Under the pieces are notes generated by a model. That model was given only the letters and a program-made list of their open reading frames with translations, was not told the origin of the DNA and did not search any database. Positions 17,718 to 26,596 of a stretch of DNA of 64,000 bases are shown piece by piece. This DNA comes from Aurantiacibacter sp. MUD61 (lineage in GTDB: Bacteria > Pseudomonadota > Alphaproteobacteria > Sphingomonadales > Sphingomonadaceae), in contig NZ_CP115446.1 of NCBI RefSeq assembly GCF_027912455.1, forward strand, positions 1,387,501-1,451,500. Reading direction: 5' to 3'. The position numbers and the translations under genes are program-made. Position 1 is the stretch's first letter, and each line of letters starts with the position of its first letter.

Positions 17718-18712
17718 GCCGACGGCAAATACCCCCTCTCAATCCCGTAAGCGATAAGCCGGTCGAGCCACGCAGCATCGGTTGCACCGCACTCCAATCC
17801 GGTCAGCGCACGAAATTGCCTGTCGTCAAATTGCGGATCGCGGGTGAAATAGGGGCCGAAAGTGCCGATCATCCGCCCTGCAAGCATTTGCTCGGCAGGG
17901 CGCAATTGCGTGGGGTCGTAATCTTCGGGCGCAACGACTTCGGGGTCGGGAAAGTGCTCTACCCGCGCCACACCATGTGCTAGCTCTGCAGCGGCAAGCG
18001 GGCTTTCGGCTACAAGGTGGAAATAGCCACCGTCGGCCTGCTCCATTCGCTCCGCAATACGCGCAATACCTTCGGCCACATGGTCGATCGGGACGAGGTC
18101 CAGCGTCGATCCCGGCGCGCAGGGAAACTGCGTCACCTTGCCGCGCGCCATCAGGCGAAAGACATTGCAGAGTGAAGGGAAGTCGCGGATCACTCCGGTC
18201 TCACTATGGCCTAGCACGATGGACGGGCGCGCCACCGCGAAGGGCAGGCCACTCTCCGCGACGACCGCTTCGGCTGCGGCCTTGCTCGCTTCGTACCGAT
18301 TGGTGAATGCGCGGCCCTCGGGCACCGGACCTTCCGTGATCACGCCGCCCTGCTGCCCGCAGACATAGGCGGTGCTGACATGCAGGAACGCCGCGCCTGC
18401 CGCCTTGGCATAAGCGAGCGCGTTCTTCGTGCCTTCGATATTGATCGCTCGCAGATCCTCCTTCGGCGCATCGAATTCGAGGCTGGCAGCGCAATGTATG
18501 ACCACATCTTGGCGAGCCGCTTCGAGACCCATCAGCGGAAGCGTCACATCGCCGCTGACGGTTTCGATCCCCTGCACGAGCGCGCCATCATTGCCCCGTA
18601 TTTCGGGATTGCGGCGCACCATGCCGGTGACTGTGTGGCCTTTGTCGACAAGGCGCGCGCAGACCTCTCCGCCGATCAGGCCGGCGGCACCGGTGACGAG
18701 AATTTTCAGCAA
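17714..18712 (-). CDS. Extended SDR / NAD(P)-dependent epimerase-reductase
   Basis: A 332-residue short-chain dehydrogenase of the extended type. It opens with KILVTGAAGLIGGEV (NAD(P)-binding GxxGxxG), has VIHCAAS, and the catalytic pair in RYEASKAAAE (YxxxK) with Ser in HVSTAYVCG. The C-terminal 80 residues are variable. Substrate cannot be assigned; a nucleotide-sugar or thioester substrate is possible. The start is a TTG at 18712 inside the last codons of arsM, seven bases overlap, so it is translated after ArsM from the same message. Confidence 0.82.
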   Translation of the reverse strand: MLKILVTGAAGLIGGEVCARLVDKGHTVTGMVRRNPEIRGNDGALVQGIETVSGDVTLPLMGLEAARQDVVIHCAASLEFDAPKEDLRAINIEGTKNALAYAKAAGAAFLHVSTAYVCGQQGGVITEGPVPEGRAFTNRYEASKAAAEAVVAESGLPFAVARPSIVLGHSETGVIRDFPSLCNVFRLMARGKVTQFPCAPGSTLDLVPIDHVAEGIARIAERMEQADGGYFHLVAESPLAAAELAHGVARVEHFPDPEVVAPEDYDPTQLRPAEQMLAGRMIGTFGPYFTRDPQFDDRQFRALTGLECGATDAAWLDRLIAYGIERGYLPSA

Positions 18713-19755
18713 CAGGCAGCGCCAGCGGCTGCGGTGTCGGATGCACTTTGGCCAAACGGCGCATCGGTGCCGCAGCCGGGGAAGACGCCATAATGCCGCG
18801 AGAAGTCGCCGATGAATTCGAAATGCTCGGCAAAGCGCGTTTCGGAGAGCATCAGCCAGCTGTTCCCGCAGATCGGAAAAGTTCGGCCCGCCTCGATGGC
18901 GTGGTGTGCATCCAGCTCGAAGACGCGCGGATGGCCTTCCAGCGTGCCCTTGTAGCGCACGGCCTGACCGTAGTCTTCGCATTGCGGCTCCAGCCCATCG
19001 AGCTTGAACAGGCGATAGGTGGCGGAAACGAAATTGATCCCGTCGAGCTTGGCTTTTACCTCGCGGTCATTGATGCCGAGCGGGCGATCAGTGACGAGGC
19101 GCGGATCGGCAAAACCGGCTGTCTTGGCGAGCCTGTCAAAATCACCCCAGTAAAGCGCGCCCGACAGGCACTCGCCATGCAGCACGGGGTCGCTGAGCAG
19201 GTGCTGGGGTACGCGGCGGTCTGCGTAGACGTCCGAAAAATACAACTCACCGCCTGGCTTCAGCAGGCGATGCGCGGCGCGGAATACCGCTTCCTTGTCG
19301 GCAACGAGGTTGATGACGCAGTTGGACACGATGACATCGAAGCTGCCTTCTTCGAGGCCCAGCTCGCCCAGCTTCTCGATATCGCCCTCGATGAAGTCGA
19401 CATTGTCATAACCGAATTCGAGTGCGTGCCAGTTCTGGTATTCGCGCGCGACTGCAAGTTGTTCTGGGGTCGCATCGACACCGGTCACATGGCCATTCTC
19501 GCCCACCAATTGCGCGAGCAGATAGGCGTCCTGTCCGCTGCCCGATCCAAGGTCGAGAACGCGGCAACCCTCCAGCGCCTGCGGGACGACGAGGCCGCAT
19601 CCGTAATAGCGCGCCTTCACCTCCTCATGCACGTTTTTCAATGCCCGCTGCACTGCGTCTGACGGCATTTCGAAAGTGCAGCATGCATCGGTGCGCAGAT
19701 CGGATGATCCGCCCAGAACCTTGCCGTAATAATCCTGCGAATTTTCCAGATTCAT
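18706..19755 (-). CDS. arsM: Arsenite S-adenosylmethionine methyltransferase ArsM
   Basis: A 349-residue class I methyltransferase that methylates As(III). The SAM site is VLDLGSGSGQDAYLL. The Cys residues expected for As(III) binding are present in DACCTF near the N-terminus, SNCVINL in the middle, and the GECLSGALYW segment. It also ends in Ala-Cys-Cys, another possible thiol site. It is divergent from the MerA-like gene across 87 bases and followed by the SDR. No arsR-type repressor is nearby, so regulation is not evident. Confidence 0.9.
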   Translation of the reverse strand: MNLENSQDYYGKVLGGSSDLRTDACCTFEMPSDAVQRALKNVHEEVKARYYGCGLVVPQALEGCRVLDLGSGSGQDAYLLAQLVGENGHVTGVDATPEQLAVAREYQNWHALEFGYDNVDFIEGDIEKLGELGLEEGSFDVIVSNCVINLVADKEAVFRAAHRLLKPGGELYFSDVYADRRVPQHLLSDPVLHGECLSGALYWGDFDRLAKTAGFADPRLVTDRPLGINDREVKAKLDGINFVSATYRLFKLDGLEPQCEDYGQAVRYKGTLEGHPRVFELDAHHAIEAGRTFPICGNSWLMLSETRFAEHFEFIGDFSRHYGVFPGCGTDAPFGQSASDTAAAGAACC

Positions 19756-19842
19756 GAAACTCTTTGCCTCGTGTCAGCGAATGAAGGGCCATAGCAGGAA
19801 GCGTTTCGTTTCCCAGCCTGTTTGCGTTACCCGTGGGGGCAT

Positions 19843-21258
19843 ATGAATTACACACATGACGTTATCGTGATTGGCGGTGGTGCTGCCGGGCTTACCGCTG
19901 CAGGCGGCTGTGCGCTATTCGGCCTAAGGACCGCGCTGATCGAAGGTCACAAGATGGGCGGCGAATGCCTCAACAATGGCTGTGTGCCATCCAAGGCGCT
20001 TATCGCTTCGGCCCGCCGCGCTGCCGAAGCACGAGAGGAGAAGCGCGCGGGGGTGCAGCTAGCTGCGCCGGTGGTCGACTGGAGCGGTGTCCACAAGCAT
20101 GTGCACGATGCCATCGCGCATATCGAGCCGCATGACAGCGTTGAGCGGTTCGAGGAAATGGGCTGCGAAGTGATCCAGGACTGGGCCAAAATCACCGGCC
20201 CGAAAGAGGTCACTGTCGGCGGGCGCAAACTTACCGCGCCGCGTATTGTCATCGCCACAGGCAGCGGGCCGCTGGTGCCGCCAATCCCCGGGCTGGACGA
20301 TGTGCCCTATCTAACCAATGAAAATCTGTTCGACCTGACCGAGCAGCCCGACCATCTCGTGATCATTGGCGGTGGGGTCATCGGCATGGAAATGGCGCAG
20401 AGCTTTCGCCGATTGGGAAGTGAAGTCACCGTCATCGAGCCCGGTAATGTGCTCGGCCGCGATGATCGCGACAGCGCAGCTATCGTGAAATCGGTGATGG
20501 AGGACGAGGGCGTTCGCTTCGTGCAAGGCAAGGCGGCGAAGGTTTCGGGCGGAGAGGGCGCCATCACCGTCAGCACCGATGGCGGCGAAGAGGTGAGCGG
20601 CAGCCATTTGCTGATCGCGGTGGGACGCAAGGCGCGGACCGAGGGCTATGGACTGGAAGAGCTGGGCATCGCGCTCGGCAAGAACGGTATCAAGGTGGAC
20701 CAGCGCCGCCGCACAAACCTCAAGCATATCTACGCCATCGGCGATTGCCGCGAGGGGCCACGGCTGACGCATGTGTCGGGCTATGAAGGATCCAACGTCG
20801 TGCTCGAAATCGCGCTTGGCCTGCCTGCCAAGGCCGATTTCAAAGCGCTGCCATGGTGCACCTATACAGAGCCCGAAGTCGCACAAATCGGCATGACCGA
20901 ACAGGAAGCGAGCGAAAAGCTCGGTGACAAGCTGACGGTTGTCACCGAAGGTTTCGATCACAATGAGCGCGCGATTGCCGAGGGCCTGACCAAAGGGCAT
21001 CTCAAAGTCATGCTGAAAGGCCATAAAGTCGTCGGCGCGAGCATTTGCGGAGTAAATGCGGGCGAGCTGCTGCTTCCCTTCACCCAGATGATCACCGGGA
21101 AATCGGGCACATTCGATGTGGGCGGGGCGATCATTTCCTATCCTACAAGGTCCGAAATCACGAAGGCCGCCGCTTTTGCCGCGTGGGAGCCGACCGTGTT
21201 CGGTCCATGGCCCAAACGCTGGGTTGCTTTCCTCGCCAAAATCCGCCGGATGTTCTGA
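19843..21258 (+). CDS. MerA-like FAD-dependent disulfide oxidoreductase
   Basis: A 471-residue pyridine-nucleotide disulfide oxidoreductase. It begins VIVIGGGAAGLTAAGG (FAD), has the redox pair GGECLNNGCVPSKAL, the second nucleotide site VIIGGGVIGMEMAQ, IYAIGDCREG, and an intact dimerisation domain. It resembles mercuric reductase and related proteins but lacks an N-terminal HMA domain and the C-terminal Cys pair of true MerA, so mercury reduction is doubtful. The start ATG 19843 follows GTGGGGGC. It overlaps the radical SAM gene by one base. Confidence 0.87.
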   Translation: MNYTHDVIVIGGGAAGLTAAGGCALFGLRTALIEGHKMGGECLNNGCVPSKALIASARRAAEAREEKRAGVQLAAPVVDWSGVHKHVHDAIAHIEPHDSVERFEEMGCEVIQDWAKITGPKEVTVGGRKLTAPRIVIATGSGPLVPPIPGLDDVPYLTNENLFDLTEQPDHLVIIGGGVIGMEMAQSFRRLGSEVTVIEPGNVLGRDDRDSAAIVKSVMEDEGVRFVQGKAAKVSGGEGAITVSTDGGEEVSGSHLLIAVGRKARTEGYGLEELGIALGKNGIKVDQRRRTNLKHIYAIGDCREGPRLTHVSGYEGSNVVLEIALGLPAKADFKALPWCTYTEPEVAQIGMTEQEASEKLGDKLTVVTEGFDHNERAIAEGLTKGHLKVMLKGHKVVGASICGVNAGELLLPFTQMITGKSGTFDVGGAIISYPTRSEITKAAAFAAWEPTVFGPWPKRWVAFLAKIRRMF

Positions 21259-22244
21259 TGGCAACCCGCACAAAAACCCGCAACGCCCCAGCTGGCGCAT
21301 CGCCCTTCACCGTCGAGGCAGAGGCGCTTTCGCGCGAGAAATTCAGCGATCCGCATGTGACTGCAAAGGGCGAGGCGCGCGCGACTGTAAGGCTGAACCA
21401 GCTCGAAACGCTCTGGTTTGCCACGGGCACGCTGTGCAATCTCGCCTGCGCCAATTGCTACATCGAAAGCAGCCCGACCAATGATGCGCTGATCTATCTT
21501 ACGGCAAAAGAGGTTGCGCGCTTCCTCGACGAGATCGCGCCGCGTGGCGTGCGCGAAATCGGCTTCACCGGCGGCGAGCCGTTCATGAATCCCGAGATCA
21601 TCGCCATAGTGGAGGACGCGCTCTACCGTGGGCATGACGTGCTCGTCCTATCGAACGCGATGAAGCCGATGCGGCGGCATGAGGCCGAACTGCTGCGCCT
21701 GCGCGAGGCCTATGGCGACCGTCTGACCATTCGCGTTTCGATCGATCACCATACGCAAAAGGTGCATGAAGCGGAGCGTGGGCCCCGCAGTTGGCAACCG
21801 ATGATCGAAGGGCTCAAATGGCTCTCTGCCAACGACTTCTCCGTCGCGGCTGCGGGGCGCAGTCTGGCAGGTGAAACGCAGGAGCAGGCGCGCAATGCCT
21901 ATCGCCTATTGTTCGAGCGCGAAGGCATTGCCATAAACACCGCCGATCCGTCGCGGCTGGTTCTGTTTCCGGAAATGGATGCAAGCGCCGATGTGCCGGA
22001 GATTACAACCGATTGCTGGGGGATCCTGGGCAAGAGCCCCGATGACATCATGTGCGCCAGCCAGCGTATGGTCGTCCACCGCAAGGGTGAGCCGGAGGCG
22101 CGGGTCGTCGCCTGCACGCTGCTGCCGTATGATAACGAATTCGATCTTGGCGCTACCGTCGAAGAGGCGGACCGCGACGTGCCGCTCAACCACCCGCATT
22201 GCGCGCGCTTCTGCGTGCTCGGCGGGGCAAGCTGTTCATCCTAG
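21258..22244 (+). CDS. Radical SAM protein next to the ArsM block
   Basis: A 328-residue radical SAM enzyme. The iron-sulfur motif is CNLACANC and the SAM-binding GGEP occurs in FTGGEPFMNP; SIDHH marks the middle of the barrel. The C-terminus has a further Cys set (DCWGIL, CTLLPYD, CARFCVLGGASC) that could ligate an auxiliary cluster. It could play the part of ArsS-like enzymes, which join a sugar-deoxyadenosyl unit to methylated arsenic, but I cannot show DUF3641 similarity by eye. Translationally coupled to the flavoprotein gene (TGATG). Confidence 0.8.
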   Translation: MATRTKTRNAPAGASPFTVEAEALSREKFSDPHVTAKGEARATVRLNQLETLWFATGTLCNLACANCYIESSPTNDALIYLTAKEVARFLDEIAPRGVREIGFTGGEPFMNPEIIAIVEDALYRGHDVLVLSNAMKPMRRHEAELLRLREAYGDRLTIRVSIDHHTQKVHEAERGPRSWQPMIEGLKWLSANDFSVAAAGRSLAGETQEQARNAYRLLFEREGIAINTADPSRLVLFPEMDASADVPEITTDCWGILGKSPDDIMCASQRMVVHRKGEPEARVVACTLLPYDNEFDLGATVEEADRDVPLNHPHCARFCVLGGASCSS

Positions 22245-22277
22245 GGCACTTTCACAGTGGCTAAGCGTAGTGTCACC

Positions 22278-22706
22278 ATGATCAAATCAGCAATCGCCAC
22301 CGCCATCTCTGCCGCCGCCGCTATCGCGGTCATGCCCGCCACCGCCTCTGCCCAGCGCAGTATCGACGGCGTGTATCTGGATCAGGGCGGCTATGTCGAA
22401 ATCACCGTTGGCCCGTGCGGCAATTCGCGCTGCGGGGAAATTACCCGGATCGTCCGCCGCAAGCCGGGGGAACCCAATCGCGACGTGCATAATGACAATC
22501 CGTCCCTGCGCGATCGTCCTATCGTCGGCATCGAAGTGCTGCAGAATTTGCGTTGGGATGACGGCGCCTGGCGCGGGCAGGTTTACAACCCCGAAGACGG
22601 CGGCACTTACCGCGCTGTTGTGCGCCCCGGCAGCAATGGCACACTTCGCGTCGAAGGCTGCGTCACGCTGTTCTGCCGCGAAGTAACCTGGACGGCGGCA
22701 GATTGA
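22278..22706 (+). CDS. DUF2147 secreted protein
   Basis: A small exported protein of 142 residues with a typical signal peptide ending PATASAQ. The mature part resembles DUF2147: DGVYLDQGGYVEI, CGNSRCGEITRIVRR, and a C-terminal CVTLFCREVTW. Four Cys residues could form two disulfides in the periplasm. The function of the family is unknown. I chose ATG 22278 because it begins the signal peptide; GTG at 22257 is in frame but adds a charged extension. Confidence 0.82.
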   Translation: MIKSAIATAISAAAAIAVMPATASAQRSIDGVYLDQGGYVEITVGPCGNSRCGEITRIVRRKPGEPNRDVHNDNPSLRDRPIVGIEVLQNLRWDDGAWRGQVYNPEDGGTYRAVVRPGSNGTLRVEGCVTLFCREVTWTAAD

Positions 22707-22761
22707 TCGCTGAGACTTGACCGAATCCTACGCGCGTTATAGAGGCGCGCGCTCCAAGCGT

Positions 22762-22835
22762 TGCCCCGTCCTCTAACGGTAAGAGAGCGGACTCTGACTC
22801 CGTCAATCAAGGTTCGAATCCTTGCGGGGCATCCA
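22762..22835 (+). tRNA. tRNA-Gln (anticodon CTG)
   Basis: The acceptor stem pairs TGCCCCG (22762-22768) with CGGGGCA (22825-22831). The D arm is CCTCTAACGGTAAGAGAG, the anticodon stem-loop reads CGGACTCTGACTCCG with CTG in the loop, and the T loop is GGTTCGAATCC. CCA is encoded at 22833-22835. The anticodon reads the Gln codon CAG. Confidence 0.95.
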
Positions 22836-22905
22836 ACTTTTCCAAAATCGCTAGTAACAGGTACGTCCGATCAGTGCAGATGCCTGCCGAGCGATCGCGC
22901 CAAGC

Positions 22906-25900
22906 CTACTGCCGGTTGATGACCACTTCCCCGCCCAGCAGGCCCTCCGGCTCGATCCTCGACGTCTCGCCATCGGGCCAGCGCACCTCGATCAGTGAGA
23001 CACTACGCGCATCGCCGAGACCGAAGTGCGCGGCGATGGGATCGGTCGACATATATCCGCCACTCGCCTTCACGCGGCGCATCTGGCATGGCCCGGCAGC
23101 CACTTCGGTAACTCCGTCAACGCAGATCGTCACCCGCGCGCCAATGCCATGGCTGTTGCCGATGGAATCGCGAAGGTTGACCCAAAGCGCCGGGCCCGCC
23201 GGATTGTCGTTGCGGTGCACGACCATCCGCAAGGCGTTCATATCACGAATAACGTCGATATCGCCGTCTCGGTCGAAATCGAAACTTGTATAGCTGTAGG
23301 ATGGAAGAATGTCGGTAAAGCCGAAGGCGTTGGTACCGTCTTCGAAACCGCTTCCCGTGTTGTGATAGAATACATTGGTCGTGCTCGATGCGGCACTGTG
23401 CCAGAAGCCGGTCACCACAAGGATGTCCTGCCAACCGTCCTGATCCAGATCGGTCAGTCGGGAGTTCCATGTCCAGCCGGGCGTACGAACTCCGGCCTCG
23501 GTCCCGCGATCTACAAATGTGCCGTCCGGTGCACCCGTCTGAAGGATGTTTCCCGTTTGCAATGCAGGAGCATAGAACTCGGCGAAATCGTCGCTGCGGA
23601 GATGCCCCATGGTCGGTTCGAGCAACGAATTACACAAACGCGCGATCTGCGGAATGTGTGCCATTTGGGCGGCGCAGGCGGTGAAGCGCTCGCGATCACC
23701 ATCAGGATTGCGCCGGACATTTTCGTAACGGCCGAATTGGCTGGCGGCTCCGCAAAGGGCCTGGTCGCGGCGAAGGGTCGGGCCCAGGCAACTGTCGCCG
23801 CTCTTTCCGCTTCTGCCGTCACGGATACTGTCGATAGAAAGTTCTTCCACGATACAGTCTTCGGTTTCGGCATCGTCCCAGCCAAGATCGTCGCGGTATT
23901 GCAAGCAGATCGCACGGATATTGCGGACGCGGGACATAGATGATGGCATCATCCCTGCACGCATGGAGATCTGGCCGCCGTAATAATCCGGAATCAGGTC
24001 ATTGTTCCAGTCACCCTCGTCATAGCTCATGGCTGACCGCAAGAAGTAATCGAACGGCTGGTTGTCGGGCGTGGTCGGAACCGGACCGTTGGCGTTGAAA
24101 AATACCACTTCATCCGTCTCGGCGGCATCGTCCCCCTTGAGAACGTCCGGATAGCCGTTCCCGTCAACATCAGCCACGAGCACTGAAAGAGTCTGGCCGG
24201 GGATGCCCTCGAATTCGATCGTGGTGAAATTGCGATTACCATCGTTGCGCATCCACAAGTTTCGGATGTGGTAGGGATGCAGTCCCCAGCCTTCGGCGAT
24301 GCCGCGCGGCCCCCATTTTCCCAGCACGATATCAAGGTCGCCATCGGCATCCATGTCGGCGAAACCGAAGGAAGAGACGACGTCATTGCCGCCTTCCTTG
24401 AAAGTCGCCATCGCTCCTGACGTGAACGTGCCGCTATCGTTGAAGAAGATATGATCGCCCGCCATTATGGTGGAGACGAGCAGGTCGAGCGCGCCATCGC
24501 CATCCACATCGGCGAGAGCAAGGTTATGCACCTCTGCTTCGTCGACCGGGCCAAGTTCGACAGCTTGCCGCACAAACTGTCCATCGACATTGGCATATAC
24601 AGAGAGTCCATTGGCGCCATCCGGTCGGCGGGTTATGACATCCACCCAACCGTCGCCATGGATGTCACCACCAGCTACCGCGCCGCGCATCATGTGATAG
24701 CCGAATTCGCGCAACGGCGAACTCTCACCGATTTCTTCAAGACCAATTTCCGGCCCCATCACGCGGGTAAAAGCTGGGCCTGCCTGCGCGGACACCGGTG
24801 TGCGGTCGGGCATCGACAGGCTCTGCAGGCTCACGCCTGATCCGCCATCGGTAGTAATGGCTGCGGCAATTGTTTGCGGCTGCGCGCTATATTGGGCGAG
24901 CCGCTCGCGCAATTCCTCGATAGGAATGCCTTCGGGCGCGTCAGGCGGTGTCGGCCAATCGATGCTATCAACCGAATTGAGCGCCGCAATCTGGCGCTCC
25001 TTGTAAAAATCATTGATGCGTGGAGCCATGACGAACTCGGTCGCCGCTGCGGTTACCGCCAGACCGCAGACCGCAATCCACATGGTAAAGGCCGTTCGCC
25101 ATGAAATCGCCTGCCCCAGGATCAGCAGCGGGTAGACGCTGAACGATCCCAATGCGATCAGCGTGGCCATGGCGAAATGATTGTGCATGCCGACATTGAT
25201 GAGAATCACCGTCAGGATCACGTCGAACGCAATCGGCGCGGGCACGAAGCTCGCGACACCGACAATCGCCAGCGTCACCAGCGCGATCATCACCAGATCG
25301 CGCCCGGGCATGAGCTTCGTCAGTTCGGTCGGCGAAACGAAGGATGCCACCAGTGCGCCAAGAATGGCCGCGGCCAGCATCAGCGGCACGGTGATAATGA
25401 AGATGATGGCAAAATTGCGCAGGTAAGTCTTCGCGAACCAGATCAGCGCAGCGACGATATTGTAATCGCCCGGCTCGAATGTCCCATGCGTCAGCAGCTT
25501 TGCGAATTTGCCGGTGATACCCTTGGGCTCGCTGATCTTGGCAAGCTTGGGAACCGCGGTGCCGGGATCCGCACCGGTGGCTGCCGCCTCGTCTTTCAGG
25601 ATGAAGCGGCATAGCAGCGGCACGATCAGCAGTACCATGGTGAGCGCGAATATGAGCTTCAACACCGCCATGTGCGGCGGAAGAAGCGCGAAGCTCATGG
25701 TGATGACAATGACATTGAGCGTGGGCGAGGCGAGCAATGCGGACAGCGTCGTTTCCAGCCGCATGCGACCCATATGCAGGCCGAGCGCGATGGGCATGGC
25801 ACAATTGACGCACACGCCCAGCGGCGCGCCGATGGCTGTGCCGAGTGCGGAATTGGCGAAGCCGTTCTTGAAAGACCGCTGCCGGATGGTGGCCAGCACC

Positions 25901-26202
25901 GTCAGCGCCGCCGCGCCGAACAGCACCCCGAAGGTCATGCCCTTCTGGTTGGTCTTGATCCAGTTAGCGGTGTTGGCAAGGATCTCCCACCACAGGCTAC
26001 TGTTTGGCAGGATTTCGTAAACGATGTCGAAGGATAGGCCGGACAGCGGCGCATCGCCGCCCATCAGCGCCTTTTCATTGAGTGCTGGGTAACGCGATGT
26101 CAGCCAGAAATAGAGCGCCAACAGAATCAGGGCACCGATCGCAATCGGTGCCCTGAAATCTTTCGTCGCCTTCTCGGCGGGATAAATACCGGTCAACTGC
26201 AC
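22906..26202 (-). CDS. Permease fused to FG-GAP/VCBS repeats and ASPIC/UnbV domain
   Basis: A 1,098-residue fusion. Residues 1-410 are a multi-pass permease of the DUF318/ArsP type; its signature region around residues 125-165 has GVCVNC in place of the usual Cys-Ser-Cys motif and ends SPTLNVIV. Residues about 480-1010 carry several FG-GAP repeats with Ca-binding Asp loops (DVDGDGALDLL, DMDADGDLDIV, DVDGNGYPDVL, DLDQDGWQDIL, DFDRDGDIDVI). The end is an ASPIC/UnbV domain (GIGARVTI, HFGLG, RWPDGE). The start is GTG at 26202, 32 bases after the stop of the small peptide gene on the same strand, so the two are probably one transcript. It could export the peptide product or, alternatively, an organoarsenical or other metalloid from the nearby ArsM block. 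I know of no described protein with this architecture. Confidence 0.85.
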   Translation of the reverse strand: MQLTGIYPAEKATKDFRAPIAIGALILLALYFWLTSRYPALNEKALMGGDAPLSGLSFDIVYEILPNSSLWWEILANTANWIKTNQKGMTFGVLFGAAALTVLATIRQRSFKNGFANSALGTAIGAPLGVCVNCAMPIALGLHMGRMRLETTLSALLASPTLNVIVITMSFALLPPHMAVLKLIFALTMVLLIVPLLCRFILKDEAAATGADPGTAVPKLAKISEPKGITGKFAKLLTHGTFEPGDYNIVAALIWFAKTYLRNFAIIFIITVPLMLAAAILGALVASFVSPTELTKLMPGRDLVMIALVTLAIVGVASFVPAPIAFDVILTVILINVGMHNHFAMATLIALGSFSVYPLLILGQAISWRTAFTMWIAVCGLAVTAAATEFVMAPRINDFYKERQIAALNSVDSIDWPTPPDAPEGIPIEELRERLAQYSAQPQTIAAAITTDGGSGVSLQSLSMPDRTPVSAQAGPAFTRVMGPEIGLEEIGESSPLREFGYHMMRGAVAGGDIHGDGWVDVITRRPDGANGLSVYANVDGQFVRQAVELGPVDEAEVHNLALADVDGDGALDLLVSTIMAGDHIFFNDSGTFTSGAMATFKEGGNDVVSSFGFADMDADGDLDIVLGKWGPRGIAEGWGLHPYHIRNLWMRNDGNRNFTTIEFEGIPGQTLSVLVADVDGNGYPDVLKGDDAAETDEVVFFNANGPVPTTPDNQPFDYFLRSAMSYDEGDWNNDLIPDYYGGQISMRAGMMPSSMSRVRNIRAICLQYRDDLGWDDAETEDCIVEELSIDSIRDGRSGKSGDSCLGPTLRRDQALCGAASQFGRYENVRRNPDGDRERFTACAAQMAHIPQIARLCNSLLEPTMGHLRSDDFAEFYAPALQTGNILQTGAPDGTFVDRGTEAGVRTPGWTWNSRLTDLDQDGWQDILVVTGFWHSAASSTTNVFYHNTGSGFEDGTNAFGFTDILPSYSYTSFDFDRDGDIDVIRDMNALRMVVHRNDNPAGPALWVNLRDSIGNSHGIGARVTICVDGVTEVAAGPCQMRRVKASGGYMSTDPIAAHFGLGDARSVSLIEVRWPDGETSRIEPEGLLGGEVVINRQ

Positions 26203-26234
26203 CTGATTGGCATTTCCGGACTATCGAGGAAGGA

Positions 26235-26366
26235 TTAACTAGCGGTGGTGCTAAAATCCGGCGTTGTCGTACCAGCGGTGCTGGCGATATCTTCCGCATC
26301 CAGCGCAAGTTCAGTGACTTGCGGCGTGGTCCAGATATTGCCGGTCTTTTTCTTTGCTTCGCTCAT
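26235..26366 (-). CDS. Candidate RiPP (lasso-like) precursor peptide, 43 residues
   Basis: A small gene with a strong ribosome site (GGGGGGAC six bases before ATG 26366). The peptide is a charged leader (MSEAKKK...), an aromatic-x-x-Pro-x-Val motif at residues 12-17 (WTTPQV) like the YxxPxL recognition motif of lasso leaders, an acidic linker, and a short Thr/Ser-rich end, GTTTPDFSTTAS. Thr30 lies two residues before Gly32, as at position -2 of lasso leaders, and Asp37 could be the ring acid. The last residue is Ser, the substrate of known lasso-peptide kinases. A ring from Gly32 to Asp37 would have six members, smaller than the seven to nine known, so the core boundary is uncertain. Neighbours: fusion permease downstream, cyclase-kinase-sulfotransferase operon divergent. 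Confidence 0.75.
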   Translation of the reverse strand: MSEAKKKTGNIWTTPQVTELALDAEDIASTAGTTTPDFSTTAS

Positions 26367-26596
26367 TTCATGTCCCCCCAAGGGTATAATTGCCCGCTCC
26401 AAGACGTAAGGCGGAGATAAAGCCACGCCATTACGCAAAATGGATTGCCGCTCTTCTTTACCCAAGTCGCCGCAGAGTCAAGAATTGTAACATATATTTC
26501 TTGCGCCTCTTCACTCCTGTCTCGCCTGCGATATAGGTCAGCAGAGGCTGTGCTTTGCAAGTTAGTGCAATAGCTTGAGTCAGGGAGGGGTGACAA
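26367..26596. promoter_or_regulatory. Divergent control region of the RiPP-like locus
   Basis: This 230-base gap separates the peptide gene (minus) from the cyclase gene (plus) and must hold both promoters. I see an interrupted inverted repeat TTGCA-six bases-TGCAA at 26555-26570, about 25 bases before the cyclase start, and the ribosome site AGGGAGGGG at 26582-26590. No convincing -35/-10 pair or known operator could be assigned. No LacI-type palindrome of the right-hand locus is present. Confidence 0.5.

Noticed and set aside
19843..21258. True mercuric reductase
   Set aside because: There is no N-terminal heavy-metal domain and no C-terminal vicinal Cys pair, and no merR/merT/merP nearby.
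26555..26570. TTGCA-N6-TGCAA as a lux-box-like quorum-sensing site
   Set aside because: Only five bases per arm, no LuxR-type gene in the window; kept only as a weak inverted repeat in the control region.
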